Shown here piece after piece: positions 8,296 to 19,790 of a stretch of DNA of 64,000 bases (position 1 is the first letter of the stretch; the number at the start of each line of letters is the position of its first letter). The DNA is taken from the NCBI RefSeq assembly GCF_029227915.1, contig NC_079885.1:6326001-6390000 (forward strand). The letters are read 5' to 3'. The position numbers and the translations under genes were made by a program. Under the pieces are notes generated by a model. That model did not search any database, was not told the origin of the DNA, and saw nothing but the letters and a program-made list of their open reading frames with translations. The DNA is from Hydractinia symbiolongicarpus (Eukaryota > Cnidaria > Hydrozoa > Anthoathecata > Hydractiniidae).

Positions 8296-11200
8296 TTAAA
8301 GGCTGATAAAAAAAAATTGGACGCGACCTACTCTAAAGGCTTTGTATGTCATTGCAGCATCTGCTACCTTTTCATCCTTCGTAAATGTGGTATTGTTATG
8401 TCTCGCCAAATCCTCTATCATCTTCCCGTAGAACGAGTTCCCTTTCAATTTTGCTGTATCGCCCGCAATACGTTTATCAGGGTCCTTATCAGCTTGACGA
8501 CGTGCATCCGCGATTTCTTCCGTGAACCATGCGAATGGTTTACCCCGTGAGTATTTGACTATTTGATAACAAGCTGTAATCTTCAACCCATGCTCCAGGT
8601 ACCATTTAAGCAGGTCCGTACAAAGGATCTTCTCAGCTCTCATAACCCCTAGGAGCTTCCTAGTGCCAGGGATACGTTTTCGTTTGGTTTTCGTCAAATA
8701 CTCGTGAATATGCTGCGGAATTTGATTGTCAGCGATCTCCCTGACTACAAATAGAGGTGACATCTCACTGAATTTGTCGTACAACTCAATATGCACTTCA
8801 ATATCAACTTGTGCAAACCCGAAGAGTGATCCATCTATAATGCTCTCCATTAGAACATCTAATTCTCCAGCAGGGTCAGCCATTTTTACAAGCTTCTTCT
8901 TCCCACAAGAGAAGTCCTGCAGCAGGGTGCTTGGGTAGAGCATATTGGCGTCATAGCCCAGTATGGTCTTGCACTTGTTTGGCTCAGTATAAATATGTGC
9001 GCGAATACCCGTCACATCACTCTCGTGGTACCTGCAAAATACGATCGCTGGGCCACCTACTATCCCCGTTTCCAGGAGCTCATATGCCTCGTTCTTTGTA
9101 CAATATGTTCAATCTTTCTGAACCTGTTTACAATCCTCGCATCGGGCTTTGGTGCAACGAGCCTCACATTTATACTTACAGGGATCACCTGGGGTATAAA
9201 GCTGTATATCATGGTTCAACCGCAAGGATTTATTCAGTACATACCGCATCGAAACACCCGGAATGCTCACTGTATCTTTTAGAATGTCAATCTCATCCTC
9301 GTAGTATATATTGCGGGTCTTGTCGACGGCCTCGATAAATGGTATTACGTCCGCCATATTGTATTCGGCTAACCAATCCAGCATCGTGACGCATTTTCTT
9401 TTAAAAAACTCATTTCTGAACGTCTGGTAATCTTCGGGTGATAGGGTGTTTTTACCACTGAGTGTGCTATAAAACGCCTCATGATCGACTGGGCCCACAT
9501 GGTTCAACTTTTCGTAGCAGGACAACCATTCGTACGGAAACACTAATTTTTTGAGATAACAATCCAATGACTTGCACCATTTTTCATAACTCAAGCCTGG
9601 CGCCAGGAAATTTTTTATATCGATGAAGTTGAATTTTGATGTGATTAGAAACATGTAATCGTTGTCTTTTTTGGTCACTTTGATCATCATCCACAATTCG
9701 TTCGACGAAATACCGCTTTATCATGTTGATATCGTACTTGCCACTATTGAAACCTATCACCGTCACTTGATTTACCCATTCATGCCAAGCATTTTGAGTT
9801 TGTTCCGGTAGCATATCGAAATCATCCGGCTTGGGATATATCAGTTCAACTTCTTGGACAATCGGGATCTGTCTCTGCTCTAGTTGCTCAACAAATTTTT
9901 GCTCAAGCACCTTTGGGTAGGATGTAAGGTAGGATGTTCTTGTAAGCTATCATGGATGGCTACACTTACAGGTATATGCTCGGAGATATATGTTAAATCA
10001 GGTGTTTGCTGCTGATTCAATGGTGCCAGGAGAGCCTCGAAATCAAGTACAATGAAGTGAGGATAGGGTCGAAATTTTTTCTTAAATAACCTCTTAGCCT
10101 TGGAAGGCTTTTCGCATTCCCAAGCAGTGACAATATTGTAGCCTAGTTTCTTAATGTGGTCTTCTTTAAATTTGGTACGATTGAAATTATTTTTATCTAC
10201 GTTGGTTTGCTGTGGTTGACATGGGCATCCATGCCGTTTACAGCCGTGATATTCGTATACTGTCTTTGTCTGAGGATCATAACCGTCGATCTTGTATACA
10301 GCCTTACTACCCTCACGTATCACACGCTCTCCCCCATGTCCACAAAGCGAGTGGTGTATGTGTCTACCTGTGTGCTCTGACATGGCCTCAATCCATTGAC
10401 AAGCCGCGTAACTGAAACAGTTATCAGGATAGAATACGTTTTCAGAGCTACTCTGCATGCGCTCGATCTTTTCAACTTTGCAAATGATCTTTGTCTTGAT
10501 ACCTTCGCATTCGTTATTCTTGTGTCGTGTGAGGTTCTCCGATCTGGTAAGTCTTTGTGTACAAACATCGCATTCCCAATGCCGAGTTAGTACATCCATC
10601 TTTTTGATATAAAAACAATGACCCTGCAGCATACCAATATTGATCGTGTCCAAGTCTTTTTTGTATTGGCCTTGTCCATATACGAGACGCCATGGGGCCT
10701 TGTCGGTGTTTGTTTTTGGTTCAAAGACTCTTATGTTAATTTTGAATTTTTTGGCAATACCCTTCAAATCCACGAGCCTCGCGGCACGTACCTCTCCCCT
10801 CTTTAATTTGGGTTCCTCGTAGTATTCACGAGCTAATTTGAGGGCCTCTTGCGTAATATGTTTTTCGCGTTGCTTTCGATCCTCACAGTAATGAACGGCC
10901 AAGCATCTCCAGAAACATAGGCTGTCCGGTATTTCATCTATCTTGTCAAAACTATAAATGCACCTCTTGACCCGCAACCAATCTGGCAAAGGTCCACATC
11001 CAAGTAGGGGTTCCCTCGTAGAAATTATCTTGATCTGCACGTGCTTGAATATTATTTTACCTTCATATGCTCCTGGTGTTTCAATAGTTCTGTCTGGCGG
11101 TAAATAGGCCTTGACCCAAAATTCGGAATCTTCCAAATCAAGGCGTTTCATCTCACAGTCATTGATGAAAGCCTCGATTTCAGCCATGCTTGAGAGTGAC

Positions 11201-11841
11201 CTGGAGCTCTTGGTTTTGTGATAATTCGCAACATCTCCACCGCCTCGGTAAATATCGCAGCCAAATGAGTATATCACCTTCACATGCATGTCTACATGGG
11301 GGAGGGGGGGGGGGGGGGGTGATTTTTCGCATGATAGCGTCTGTTAATGGCTGGTTAATGTTATTAATAAACCGCCATGTCTTGATGTGGTTTCCCTCTT
11401 CAAACATTTCCGTGTCATCATCAAAAATGTTATAAATGTCCTCGATTACATCAGGGATCGTGGCTTGTTTCGATTCTTTCTCGAACATATATTTAAGATC
11501 GGCAATTCCCTGATATTCCTCATCTATGGTGACACGTTGAACCTCATCGTGGAGAGTTGGTGATCCTCAAAAAATTGATCCCTGGCCTTTTTGTAGTAGT
11601 AACTAACGGTATCCCGCACACTCCTTAGTTGCTTAGTGAGAGCTTCGCGAGTTGCCGCTACTGGTGCCGACACGGTATTATATATTTTACTGATTGCATT
11701 TTTGAACCAACTCATTCCTTTATTATAGGTACATTTCATTTCCAACCAGTATTTTTTTTTTTTTGATTTGGTCAAGGATTGAATATTTAGGGAATTTCCC
11801 TTACTCATATTCTGTATACTAGCATATATACTATTACGCAT
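8296..11841 (-). pseudogene. protein-primed family B DNA polymerase, multiple frameshifts, C-terminus missing
   Basis: This enzyme would replicate the element. Five open pieces follow each other: 11,841-11,524 (basic amphipathic N-terminus), 11,488-~11,320, 11,289-9,880, 9,910-~9,690, 9,696-9,109 and ~9,090-8,296. The 11,289 piece has a CFWRCLAVH segment (residue ~125), a C2HC-type zinc-finger pattern (C240, C243, H256, C261), an endonuclease-like segment (IDGYDPQTKTVYEYHGC, ~334-350) and exonuclease motif I (LDFEALL). Exo II is GFNSGKYDINMIKRYF, exo III-like KFNFIDIKNFLAPG. Polymerase motif A is GYDANMLYPSTL and motif B KLKGNSFYGKMIED. The frame stops 36 codons after motif B, so motif C (the DTD-type aspartates) and thumb are gone. 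A 16-G run at 11,304-11,319 causes one break. Confidence 0.8.
11304..11319 (+). repeat. 16-base G homopolymer inside PolB
   Basis: A run of 16 G follows GGGGGA and encodes a Pro run on the minus strand. The reading frame of the polymerase changes across it, so either the tract has expanded in the genome or its length is wrong in the assembly. Confidence 0.9.
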
Positions 11842-12106
11842 GCGTTGATGACGTCATATATATTTCTAGTTATTTACATTTAATATTATTATGTGTTGGT
11901 TATTGGCATATGATATCATTTCATATTATTTTGTGTTGGTGACTGGCATTATATTTAGGAAATTTCCCTTACTCATATTCTGTATAATTTAACGTATGAC
12001 GTCATATGTTGGTATTTAGCATTTAATATTATTATGTTTTGGTTATTGGCATTTATATTCGGTATACTATTATTATGATTTCACGCATGCGTTGATGACG
12101 TCATAT
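11836..12106 (+). repeat. direct repeats at the right end of the Polinton
   Basis: A 25-bp motif beginning ACGCATGCGTTGATGACGTC occurs at about 11,837 and again at about 12,082. Between them, the words AATATTATTATGT and TTGGTTATTGGCAT recur two to three times and GACGTCATAT appears a third time. The zone is AT-rich and has no ORF. Position and repetition suggest the subterminal region of the element. The terminal inverted repeat cannot be tested because the left end is outside the window. Confidence 0.5.
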
Positions 12107-12130
12107 AATTTCGTTTTTTTTACTTGTTTT

Positions 12131-13071
12131 TTTGGGATGAGGTGGTGGTGGAAATGGTGAAAGCGAGGTTTTTGTGATTAAAAGGTGTGAAAGGAGGTCA
12201 GTGTACTAAAATCACTCCTTACTATTACTAATACCTTCTCGATACATTCTGAAACTGACATCTACCAAGATACAAGTATTTATTTCTCGTAAGATGTGTT
12301 TCAGGATTTCGTGTGTTTTAGTTTGACCGTGAAGTGCAAAACATTTCAAACGATATAAATATATTAAAAATTTAAAATGATGGTAATTATAGATCTTCAG
12401 TAAAATAATAATAGTAATAATAATAATAATAATCTTCAAGTGGTAGTGGAAAAAAATGAACTCAAAATAATTGAGTGGGACAGGCTTACCTTTTAAACTT
12501 TAAATTTTATGGTTTTTCTAGTGCTATGCTTTTTTGAAAATGCGAAGCATTATATAAAGATTGAGAAAATGTTGTAAAGTTTTTATCTTGTGTGTTTTGT
12601 GAGCAGTTTTTCTTGACAACAATACAGTTTCAAAAGATTTTTATTTTTTTTATTTTTTTAAATAAGCATGATTATGTGTATTTTCATAAGCATATTCCAA
12701 TAAATCCTTTTGTCATTAAGCATAACCTGAACATATTTTGAGCCTAAAAAAGTACTTTTTATAAGCATCCTTAAGCTTCATTATGGAATTTTGATAACTT
12801 TGATTTGTAAATACACCCAACGCGCACTTGACCATTTTACATAACGTTTTGATCTACAAGAGGTGTCCTACCTTGTAAACGCACTAACCTCAAATACGTC
12901 CGTTCGATTTGATTTTACATAATATTTTATACTCCAATAGTCATCTTAACAATTTGTTGATAACTTTTCAGAACTTCTTAAATGTTATTGTGTATTTACG
13001 GTATACTGGCATTTACAACAAACAACATTTACTTTATTAAATATATCGTGATATTTTAAATTTTACAACCG
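12131..13071. other. AT-rich stretch without a gene
   Basis: I see no coding region. It contains an AAT-type microsatellite at about 12,402-12,433 and poly-T tracts. No terminal repeats or recognised element. Confidence 0.6.
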
Positions 13072-13637
13072 TTAACTAACCCTATTCGGTCCGGGGTTTT
13101 TCGAACATATATTATGACCGGAACCGTCATCAAAAGCTTGAAATTTTTTCAAAATGCCACCGACTGGTTAAAATTAAATTACTTTAGTTCTAGTGCAAAT
13201 TTTTGGATTCTGTTTGAAGTTTCCGAAAGCTAAATAAAAGTTGTTTAACACATTTCCCGGTTTTTATATAGATTGCATGAAAAGTTGCCAAAAATTCCCG
13301 TTTTTTTCGGATTTTAGAGGAAAATCCAAAAACATTGGGAAGTCGGATTAACCACGTGTTCAAAACATGGAAAATGATTCTTTATGACGATACAAAGTTG
13401 TGTTATAAGTTTTAAGTTTTCATGATATTCCTAACAAAAGTTATTATATTACCCCAGTTATAAAGTTTTCATGGGAATTTTTAGGGGTAGTTTTGAGTAA
13501 TAGCCAATATCAAACCGCATGCAGGTGTCTAATAGATAAACACTGAAACTCAGTAAGTATCATATCCATGCAACGCAGCGTTACGGGAGTTATTAAGGGG
13601 AGGGGACAAAATCCACCCCCGGACCGAAGAGAGTTAA
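13072..13637. mobile_element. TTAA-flanked MITE (piggyBac-like)
   Basis: TTAA at 13,072-13,075 and at 13,634-13,637 bracket 558 bases whose ends are imperfect inverted repeats sharing TTCGGTCCGGGG (left CTAACCCTATTCGGTCCGGG, right complement CTCTCTTCGGTCCGGGG). There is no transposase. TTAA target sites are the signature of piggyBac transposons, so this is probably a non-autonomous member. The element boundaries are well supported by both TTAA copies; the superfamily is inference. Confidence 0.6.
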
Positions 13638-15424
13638 GGTTCGCTCATATTCACAATTTCATAAAGTACTGTAAATACTCGATTTAAAGCCCTCTTTCTC
13701 CAGTAGCCTCCACCTTAAAAATCAAACAATTCCCATTATACGGTATAGCTAACTGATTGTATTCGCAACTGGTATTCAACAGCTGTGTATCTAAAATTGA
13801 CTTTACGAAGAAAGCCGGCTTTTCTCCAACTAAAATATGGACATTTAAAACTGGATCCTTAATGTTGATTATGAATTCATTCAGTCAAATTTTCAAGTCA
13901 ACTGCTTAAACGTCAAAAAGAAGTGAGATAATATTTGCTAAAGACTTTTGTAACTACATAGAAATGTAGTCTAAAAGGTGCACGACGTTGTATCAACTTT
14001 TAACGGATGTTGATGTCTGAGGTCAGCAAAGAAAAATTATATTATTAGCACAAAACTAATGGCTTTTTAGTGTCACTTGCAAGGTCTTTTCAACGCTGTT
14101 TAAAATTTACATTGTACACTGGTGCACTTTTTATTTTTTAAACAAAAACGGACACATTAATTTGGTTTATTATGCTGCGTAGTTTTTCAAACGTTGGACC
14201 AAACACCATATGGTGCAATGTGCATCTTTTATGCAACCTTGATCCCAGAAGAAGTTGCCTCTTTTTGAATATCGGACGGCGAGACACCTATCAATAAGCG
14301 CAGCGCCGATGAGAGACAAAAAGCCCTGGGAACGATGTTGTTTTTTATGCTCATCCCTAAAGCAACTGCATAACCGTGCATCTCATTAGGACGCACGGTC
14401 ATAGATGACATTCTAAGAACTTTACGAAACACCTACTTAACTCGATTACCGTGGGTGGAATGCGTCCACAAATTACATAACGAACTAATTTAACTAGTTT
14501 CTATGACTGGCTCGAAAGATAACAATTTCTGCATTGAAATTAATATTTTTGTATGTAATAAATGTTGTAATAAGGTAGTAAGCGTAAGTTAATACTTGAT
14601 ATATCTTCTGAACTTACATAATGTCAAAAAGTTGAATCAGTAAGGACTTGTTAATATCTTGGCATATGTAAAGTTTTGTAGTTTAAGAATAGATTACTTT
14701 AATTACAGGTAGAAATGTAATGTCAGCATTTTTCAAAAATTTTAAATGACATTTGCATTATAAGTTCTCTGATATGCAAAATCTTGAATAATTTCAAAAA
14801 GTAAAAAAAAAAAAAAATTAATTTAAAGTGCTTAATAATAAATAAGGTTTTCTTCTCCACAAAATAAAATTATTATTTTTGATGCAAGAAATTATTTTTT
14901 CGTTTGTTTAGTACACGTGCTGCGAAAAATGAATTAAATCAATCTTTGTCACATATCGATCACAAAAAATCAAACTTGTCTAAACTGATTTCGGTAAGAT
15001 ACGCGTATCAATCTTTTAAGTGAAAATCCGGCTTTAGGGAGCTGAAACAAAATAATACCAAGTCGTGTATCTACGTGGGATTTAAATATTTATATAAAAA
15101 CAAAATAACAAAGATAAAAAAGTCATAATATTCGTTTCTCTTTCAATAAACTAAAAATAAACTACACAAAAAAATTTAATGAACTTTAATGTTCTTAAAG
15201 AAAGAGACTTGCCGCACTACTGGGAGTCTTGTGGTACACGTTATGAATATATACCATCCGGCAACTAATACCATGGAAAACGTCGCCGAGCCGTCGGCTA
15301 TTTTGAAAAAATGTGGTTCTACCTTATGATTTTAAGACTATTTCGGCTAACATCAGCATATTTTAGCCTTCATGTGCCACCTTCCAACCGCCTTCCCCGA
15401 ATTTACGGAAAAAAATTGGTTTCA
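13638..15424. other. AT-rich stretch without a supported gene
   Basis: The longest minus-strand frame (14,229-14,432, 67 codons) has no recognisable similarity and no convincing splice context. No terminal repeats or tandem arrays are visible. Confidence 0.5.
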
Positions 15425-15689
15425 GTTTTGTCGACATGCATCAGTTATTTTGTGCAAAGGAGGAGATTGTTAGTGACTTACTTATTTTTTTTCAACGCTT
15501 TTTTAGTTACTTTGTTTACTATTTTTTCATTTTACTTTTACTAACTGATGCATGTCCACAAAAAATTGTTTTCGGTTTTGTGGACATGCATCAGTTATTT
15601 TGTGCAGAGGAGGAGATTGTTAGTGACTTACTTATTTTTTTTCAACGCTTTTTTAGTTACTTTGTTTACTATTTTTTCATTTTACTTTT
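15425..15689 (+). repeat. 150-bp-period tandem duplication
   Basis: A unit of about 115 bases starting GTTTTGTCGACATGCATCAG at 15,425 is repeated almost exactly at 15,575. A short inverted copy of its start (AACTGATGCATGTCCACA) lies at 15,542, so the unit start forms a palindromic arrangement. The same start reappears at 17,981, on the other side of the hydrolase gene. Confidence 0.8.
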
Positions 15690-16290
15690 AATTCAATTTT
15701 ACTTTTATATTACATACACGTTTTATAAAAGACAACCGTTATTTTGACCGAGCCTTAATTTTCTTAACAAAACGCCTGAATATAGTTTGAAATATTTTCT
15801 TTGTTTCATCTATAAATAACTTTTTGTTTTTTAAGCAACGTGGTTTTAGGCTGGCCGGATAACTAGAACCAACGTGTGCAAGTTGTGACACTTTGTTGAC
15901 GTTGACATACAATATTGATGACAAGTTTCAAACTAAATATTAAATTATATACATGTATATGTATTTAATTATACATTTAAATAAAATTTATAAATCGAAT
16001 ACAAATGCAACAAATAAACATACGAGCATGTTACAGTAAATTTATTAGTGTGAAAAAAGAAAATAAGAAAACTTTGCAGGTGGCAGAATTGGTTTGCGGC
16101 TAATCACTCGTACAGGAACAGTGTTAAATATAAATAACAAGTAAATTAATTTTACTACAAAACCACAAGTAAATTTGCTGTACAATATTGCTTAAGGCTA
16201 AAAATATTATTAGCAATGGTAAGTGAATTTAAAACGAGTTGGTATACTAAAACGAAGTTTATTGTTAGTAAATTTTTAACAAATATTTTC

Positions 16291-17929
16291 TCAAATAATA
16301 TATATTTCTTGGAACGGAGCATGACCGTCAATATCATCTATTCTCATTAAATCGTATTTTTCTATAACGTATTCACGTTCCATGGAACTGTTGGAAAAAT
16401 GCCTCTTGTTTAGTCGAACTTTATCCATAAATGAGTTGGCTATAAACTGTCCAAGTCGAATAGCTTGAGGGGAATGTGGAATCGATATTGCTGTTGCCCA
16501 TTCGAACATGGTCTTCTCTGGATGAAACTGTATGCCATAAAACGGATACTTTTTACCTAGATAAGAAACGAACGAAAGCGTTAGGGGCAAAAAAAGTTTA
16601 TTTTAAAGTTTTTTTCACTAAAAAGTGACATTAAAATTGGCAGCTTGATTGGCAAAAATCGAGCAAAAAGACTTTAAACTTGTAAACTTCAGTTTCAGTT
16701 TCAATTTTAATGAGATGATCTTACTTCGTGAGAATTGCGCAAAAGGTGTTTATTTTCTGCATTGAAATATGCGCAAAAATATGACCTGGAAATTAGAATA
16801 TTTTTTGTTCTGAGTTGATCTTCTTTATATCGCTGCGCGGAAAATCTTAGTATAGTGGAAAATAGTCTTTAACGCTATTTTGCAGTCCAAGAGAATTTTT
16901 CGCAGAATGGAATGAAAATGAACAGAAAAGCTTCGAGCATGCATCGTTAAAATGTTCGCAACACATGAACGAAAGATTTGTTGTCTGTTCCATTTCGGGC
17001 AACGTAGAACCCAGCTCAACTTTTTCTCTGCGTTTACACGGAATCGAAGGATAGAAAATTAGTTAGTTCGTCAGATTATCATATTTTGTGAGAATTGCGC
17101 AAAGTGTGTTTACTTTTTGTGTTGTAATTCTGCGTTCGTAACAACTTTTGTGAATAAAGAAGTGTCGAGGAAAAGAAAAATCAATGAAATAATTGTCAGT
17201 ACCTTCTATTACGGAAACAAATTTCGTCCCATTGCGATCAGAACTTGTAGCCAATATATCGAAGAAGCTGTTCAATTTAGAAGAACGTTTAAAAAAACCT
17301 GGAGTGACGCTGTATTTGTGAAAGTGTGATGTGATTAGTTTTGTTTCACTATCTCGTATCATCATTTTCGGCATCGATGAGAGAAATGAATGTTTCAAGC
17401 TTTTTCTGTTCCATCTTACAGTAGTAGAATAACTATGTGAATCTGTGACGATAAGTGGGGATTCATTTCCTTCAACATGCACTGCAAGTGCTTGGAAACC
17501 ACGGCAAATACCTAGAATGGGAAATACCTCGCCGTTCTTGTTGGCTTTAAGGGCAAGTTTAAAGAGTTTTTTAGTTATTTCGTAATATCCAGAATCATTC
17601 AAATTATTTCCTGCTCCGGGAAATAGCAAACCATTTACAGAATTGAAAATATACTTCACTTTTTGATCGTCCATTGAAATTGATATCGGAATCAGTCTAG
17701 CGCCAGTCATTTCAATCAACTTGACATAGCTGGCTGGAACAAAATACTTTTCCCGCAAATTTGGGAAAGTTTTTAATAAGACTTCGTCTAGCGTCTCCAT
17801 TACAGCGACACCAATAATAGGCCTTTCGTTAACTTCTTCATTTTCAAGTGAAGTAGAAGTAAATAAAAAGAAACTGATGAATATACACAGTAAGAACATG
17901 CTGTTTCGTGTTAAGTTAGTGTTGTTCAT
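16291..17929 (-). CDS. GGH: gamma-glutamyl hydrolase, two exons, secreted/lysosomal
   Basis: The enzyme removes gamma-linked glutamates from folylpoly-gamma-glutamates, normally in lysosomes or outside the cell. Exon 1 is 17,929-17,203 and exon 2 is 16,556-16,291, joined by a donor AAG|GTACTG and an acceptor TATCTAG|GT; the join keeps frame, giving about 330 residues (human about 318). An N-terminal signal peptide (MFLLCIFISFFLFTSTS, residues 11-27) follows the first ATG. The catalytic Cys lies in PILGICRGFQALAV (residue ~142) and the catalytic His in YGIQFHPEK of exon 2. Typical family segments are ASYVKLIEMTGARLIPI and GLLFPGAG. N-glycosylation sequons NDS, NES and NGT are present. The GICRGFQ form differs from the usual animal GTCLGF and resembles PuuD-type C26 peptidases. 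The first ATG was preferred over an upstream TTG. More 5' exons cannot be excluded. Confidence 0.85.
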
Positions 17930-17980
17930 TATTTTTCTGTACAGCAATTTTTAAAATTTAATTTACTCATGCAGCTGGCA

Positions 17981-18050
17981 GTTTTGTCGACATGCATCAG
18001 TTATATTATGCAGAAGAGGAGATTTTTTGTGACCTATACAGTAGCTTTTT
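17981..18050 (+). repeat. third copy of the 15,425 repeat start
   Basis: GTTTTGTCGACATGCATCAG recurs here with the following GAGGAGATT region slightly diverged. Together with 15,425-15,689 it flanks the hydrolase gene in direct orientation. Confidence 0.7.
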
Positions 18051-18066
18051 CTTTACACTAAACAGT

Positions 18067-18177
18067 GGTCCGTGGATACACATTCACGGGTTTGCCCGTC
18101 CGTTATATATCGCATTTTGTGTTTTCCTTACGGCACGCGGTAACCCTTTTGAACACACAAAATACGGCTATTATTAT
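18067..18177 (-). mobile_element. Helitron-like fragment (short D family)
   Basis: Sequence with CACGGGTTTGCCCGTCCGTTATATA and an end ATACGGCTATTATTATAGA matches the 185-bp unit at 48,965-49,149. It is directly followed by a second degenerate start with a GTGGAAGAATCCAC hairpin at about 18,193. It carries no ORF. Confidence 0.5.
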
Positions 18178-18903
18178 AGACTGGCTGATAACCGGTGGAA
18201 GAATCCACTGAATCTTTCTTTGAGTCGATATGAGGGATTCCAAATATAAACATAAAACACAGTAATTTAAAGCTTTAAAAGTCACAATTTGCACTATTCT
18301 GTATCTATAACCGCTGAAACAAAACATCCAAAAAATAAGCATCTCTTATAATAATACGCTAAGTGTGTCCGTCTGTCTGTGATAGGCAAAGTTGATATCG
18401 TCATTTTCCTTTGATGTTGTCGAAAGTTTCTTTGAAGTCGCCGAAAGAATTATGTCCATTTTGCTAGCGTGTTTACTTTGTTTACATCACGTGATGAAAA
18501 CGGCTCAATTTGATTTGCTGAAATAAATTTAACGGCTAACTTTTCAAAAATGGTGTCCTCTCGCCATCAAAAAAACCCACAAAAGAACGATCTTGAAAAA
18601 AGTAAAATAAGTGGTTCAAAAAAGCATATTTAAAAAGAAACAAGAAGCCCTGGGGGCTCTAAGAATTTCCGCTCGGTACCAAAATATTTGATGACAACCT
18701 ACTAATTTGTTGTGTTATCGTGCCAAACATTCGAAAAGTTTTGATGCATGAAGCTCTGAAGATAAAGCACACAAGTGACATTATATGTTATAACAACCGC
18801 AAACAAAACGCAATGTTTCATAATAAACTCACATTTTAAAAGAAATTGCTAACAGCCTATCATTCATGGTTGAAAGTCTTGCGGTTGAGACGTTTATGGT
18901 TTT

Positions 18904-19790
18904 AAACAGCATTTTATTGACAAAAAATCAAAAATTTGATGTGACCAACATTTTCAGCATACTTTCTTTATTAACTGTGCCAATTTTTGTCGAAAATAAA
19001 GTAGTTTTAATTTTTGGACGAATTTTGGCCTAAAATGACATTTAAGGTGACAAAAAAACAAAATTTTGATGTCACCATCATGTTCAACATACTTTGTTTG
19101 TTTACTGTGCCAAATTTTGTTAAAAATAAAGTAGGTTTAATTTTTGCACCAATACTGGCCTAAAATGAAATTTAAGGTGACAAAAAACCAAAATTTTGAT
19201 GTCACCATCATGTTCAGCATACTTTGTTTGTTTACTGTGCCAAATTTTGTTGAAAATAAAGTAGTTTTAATTTTTGAACAAATTTAGGCCTAAAATGACA
19301 TTTAGGTGACAAAAAACCAAAATTTTGATGTCACCATCATGTTCAGCATACTTTTTTTGTTAACTGTGCCAAATTTTGTTGAAAATAAAGTAGTTTTAAT
19401 TTTTGAACAAATTTTGGCCTAAAATGACATTTAGGTGACTAAAAACCAAAATTTTGATGTCAACATCAGGGTTCAGCATACTTTTTTGTTAACTGTACCA
19501 ATTCTTGTCAAAAATAAAGTAGTTTTAATTTTTGAACCAATTTTCGCCTAAAATGACATTTGGGTAACAAGAAATCAAAATTTTGATGTCATTATCATGT
19601 TAGCATACTTTTTTTGTTAACTGTGCCAAATTTTGTTGAAAATAAAGTAGTTTTAATTTTTGAACAAATTTTGGCCTAAAATGACATTTAGGTGACAAAA
19701 ATCAAAATTATGATGTCACCATTATGTTCAGCATACCTTTTTTGTTAAGTGTGCCAAATTTTGTCCAATTTTGGCCTGAAACATCATTTA
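18904..19790 (+). repeat. minisatellite, ~130-bp period, about 7 copies
   Basis: The anchor GTTCAGCATAC (with variants) recurs near 18,957, 19,087, 19,217, 19,346, 19,476, 19,605 and 19,731, spacing 126-130 bases. Each unit also contains AAAATTTTGATGTCACCATC, GTGCCAAATTTTGTT and AATAAAGTAGTTTTAATTTTTG. Divergence grows toward the outer copies, as in arrays homogenised in the middle. Confidence 0.9.

Larger units (their letters stand above)
1..12130. mobile_element. Polinton/Maverick-type virus-like element, left end outside window
   Basis: The set of genes defines the element: a capsid protein on the plus strand (1,543-2,767), a retroviral-type integrase (3,248-5,604), a packaging ATPase (5,827-6,444, minus) and a protein-primed PolB (8,296-11,841, minus), with small membrane or coiled-coil proteins packed between them with short spacers or overlaps. 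This combination is known for Polintons/Mavericks and related adintoviruses. The base composition is visibly richer in G+C than the following 50 kb. The left end lies before base 1, because a truncated gene runs in from the edge, so terminal inverted repeats cannot be compared. The right boundary is placed near 12,100 after a zone of direct repeats and is approximate. I saw no cysteine protease gene; it may lie to the left. Confidence 0.85.

Noticed and set aside
14229-14432. 67-codon minus-strand frame in the gene-poor stretch
   Set aside because: No motif, no splice signals or neighbours that support an exon.
17117-17329. Plus-strand frame over the hydrolase intron and exon 1
   Set aside because: Antisense to the hydrolase; no recognisable protein character.
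18904-19790. Regularly spaced repeats considered as a CRISPR-like array
   Set aside because: The whole 130-bp unit is repeated with no unique spacers, and the context is eukaryotic transposon DNA.
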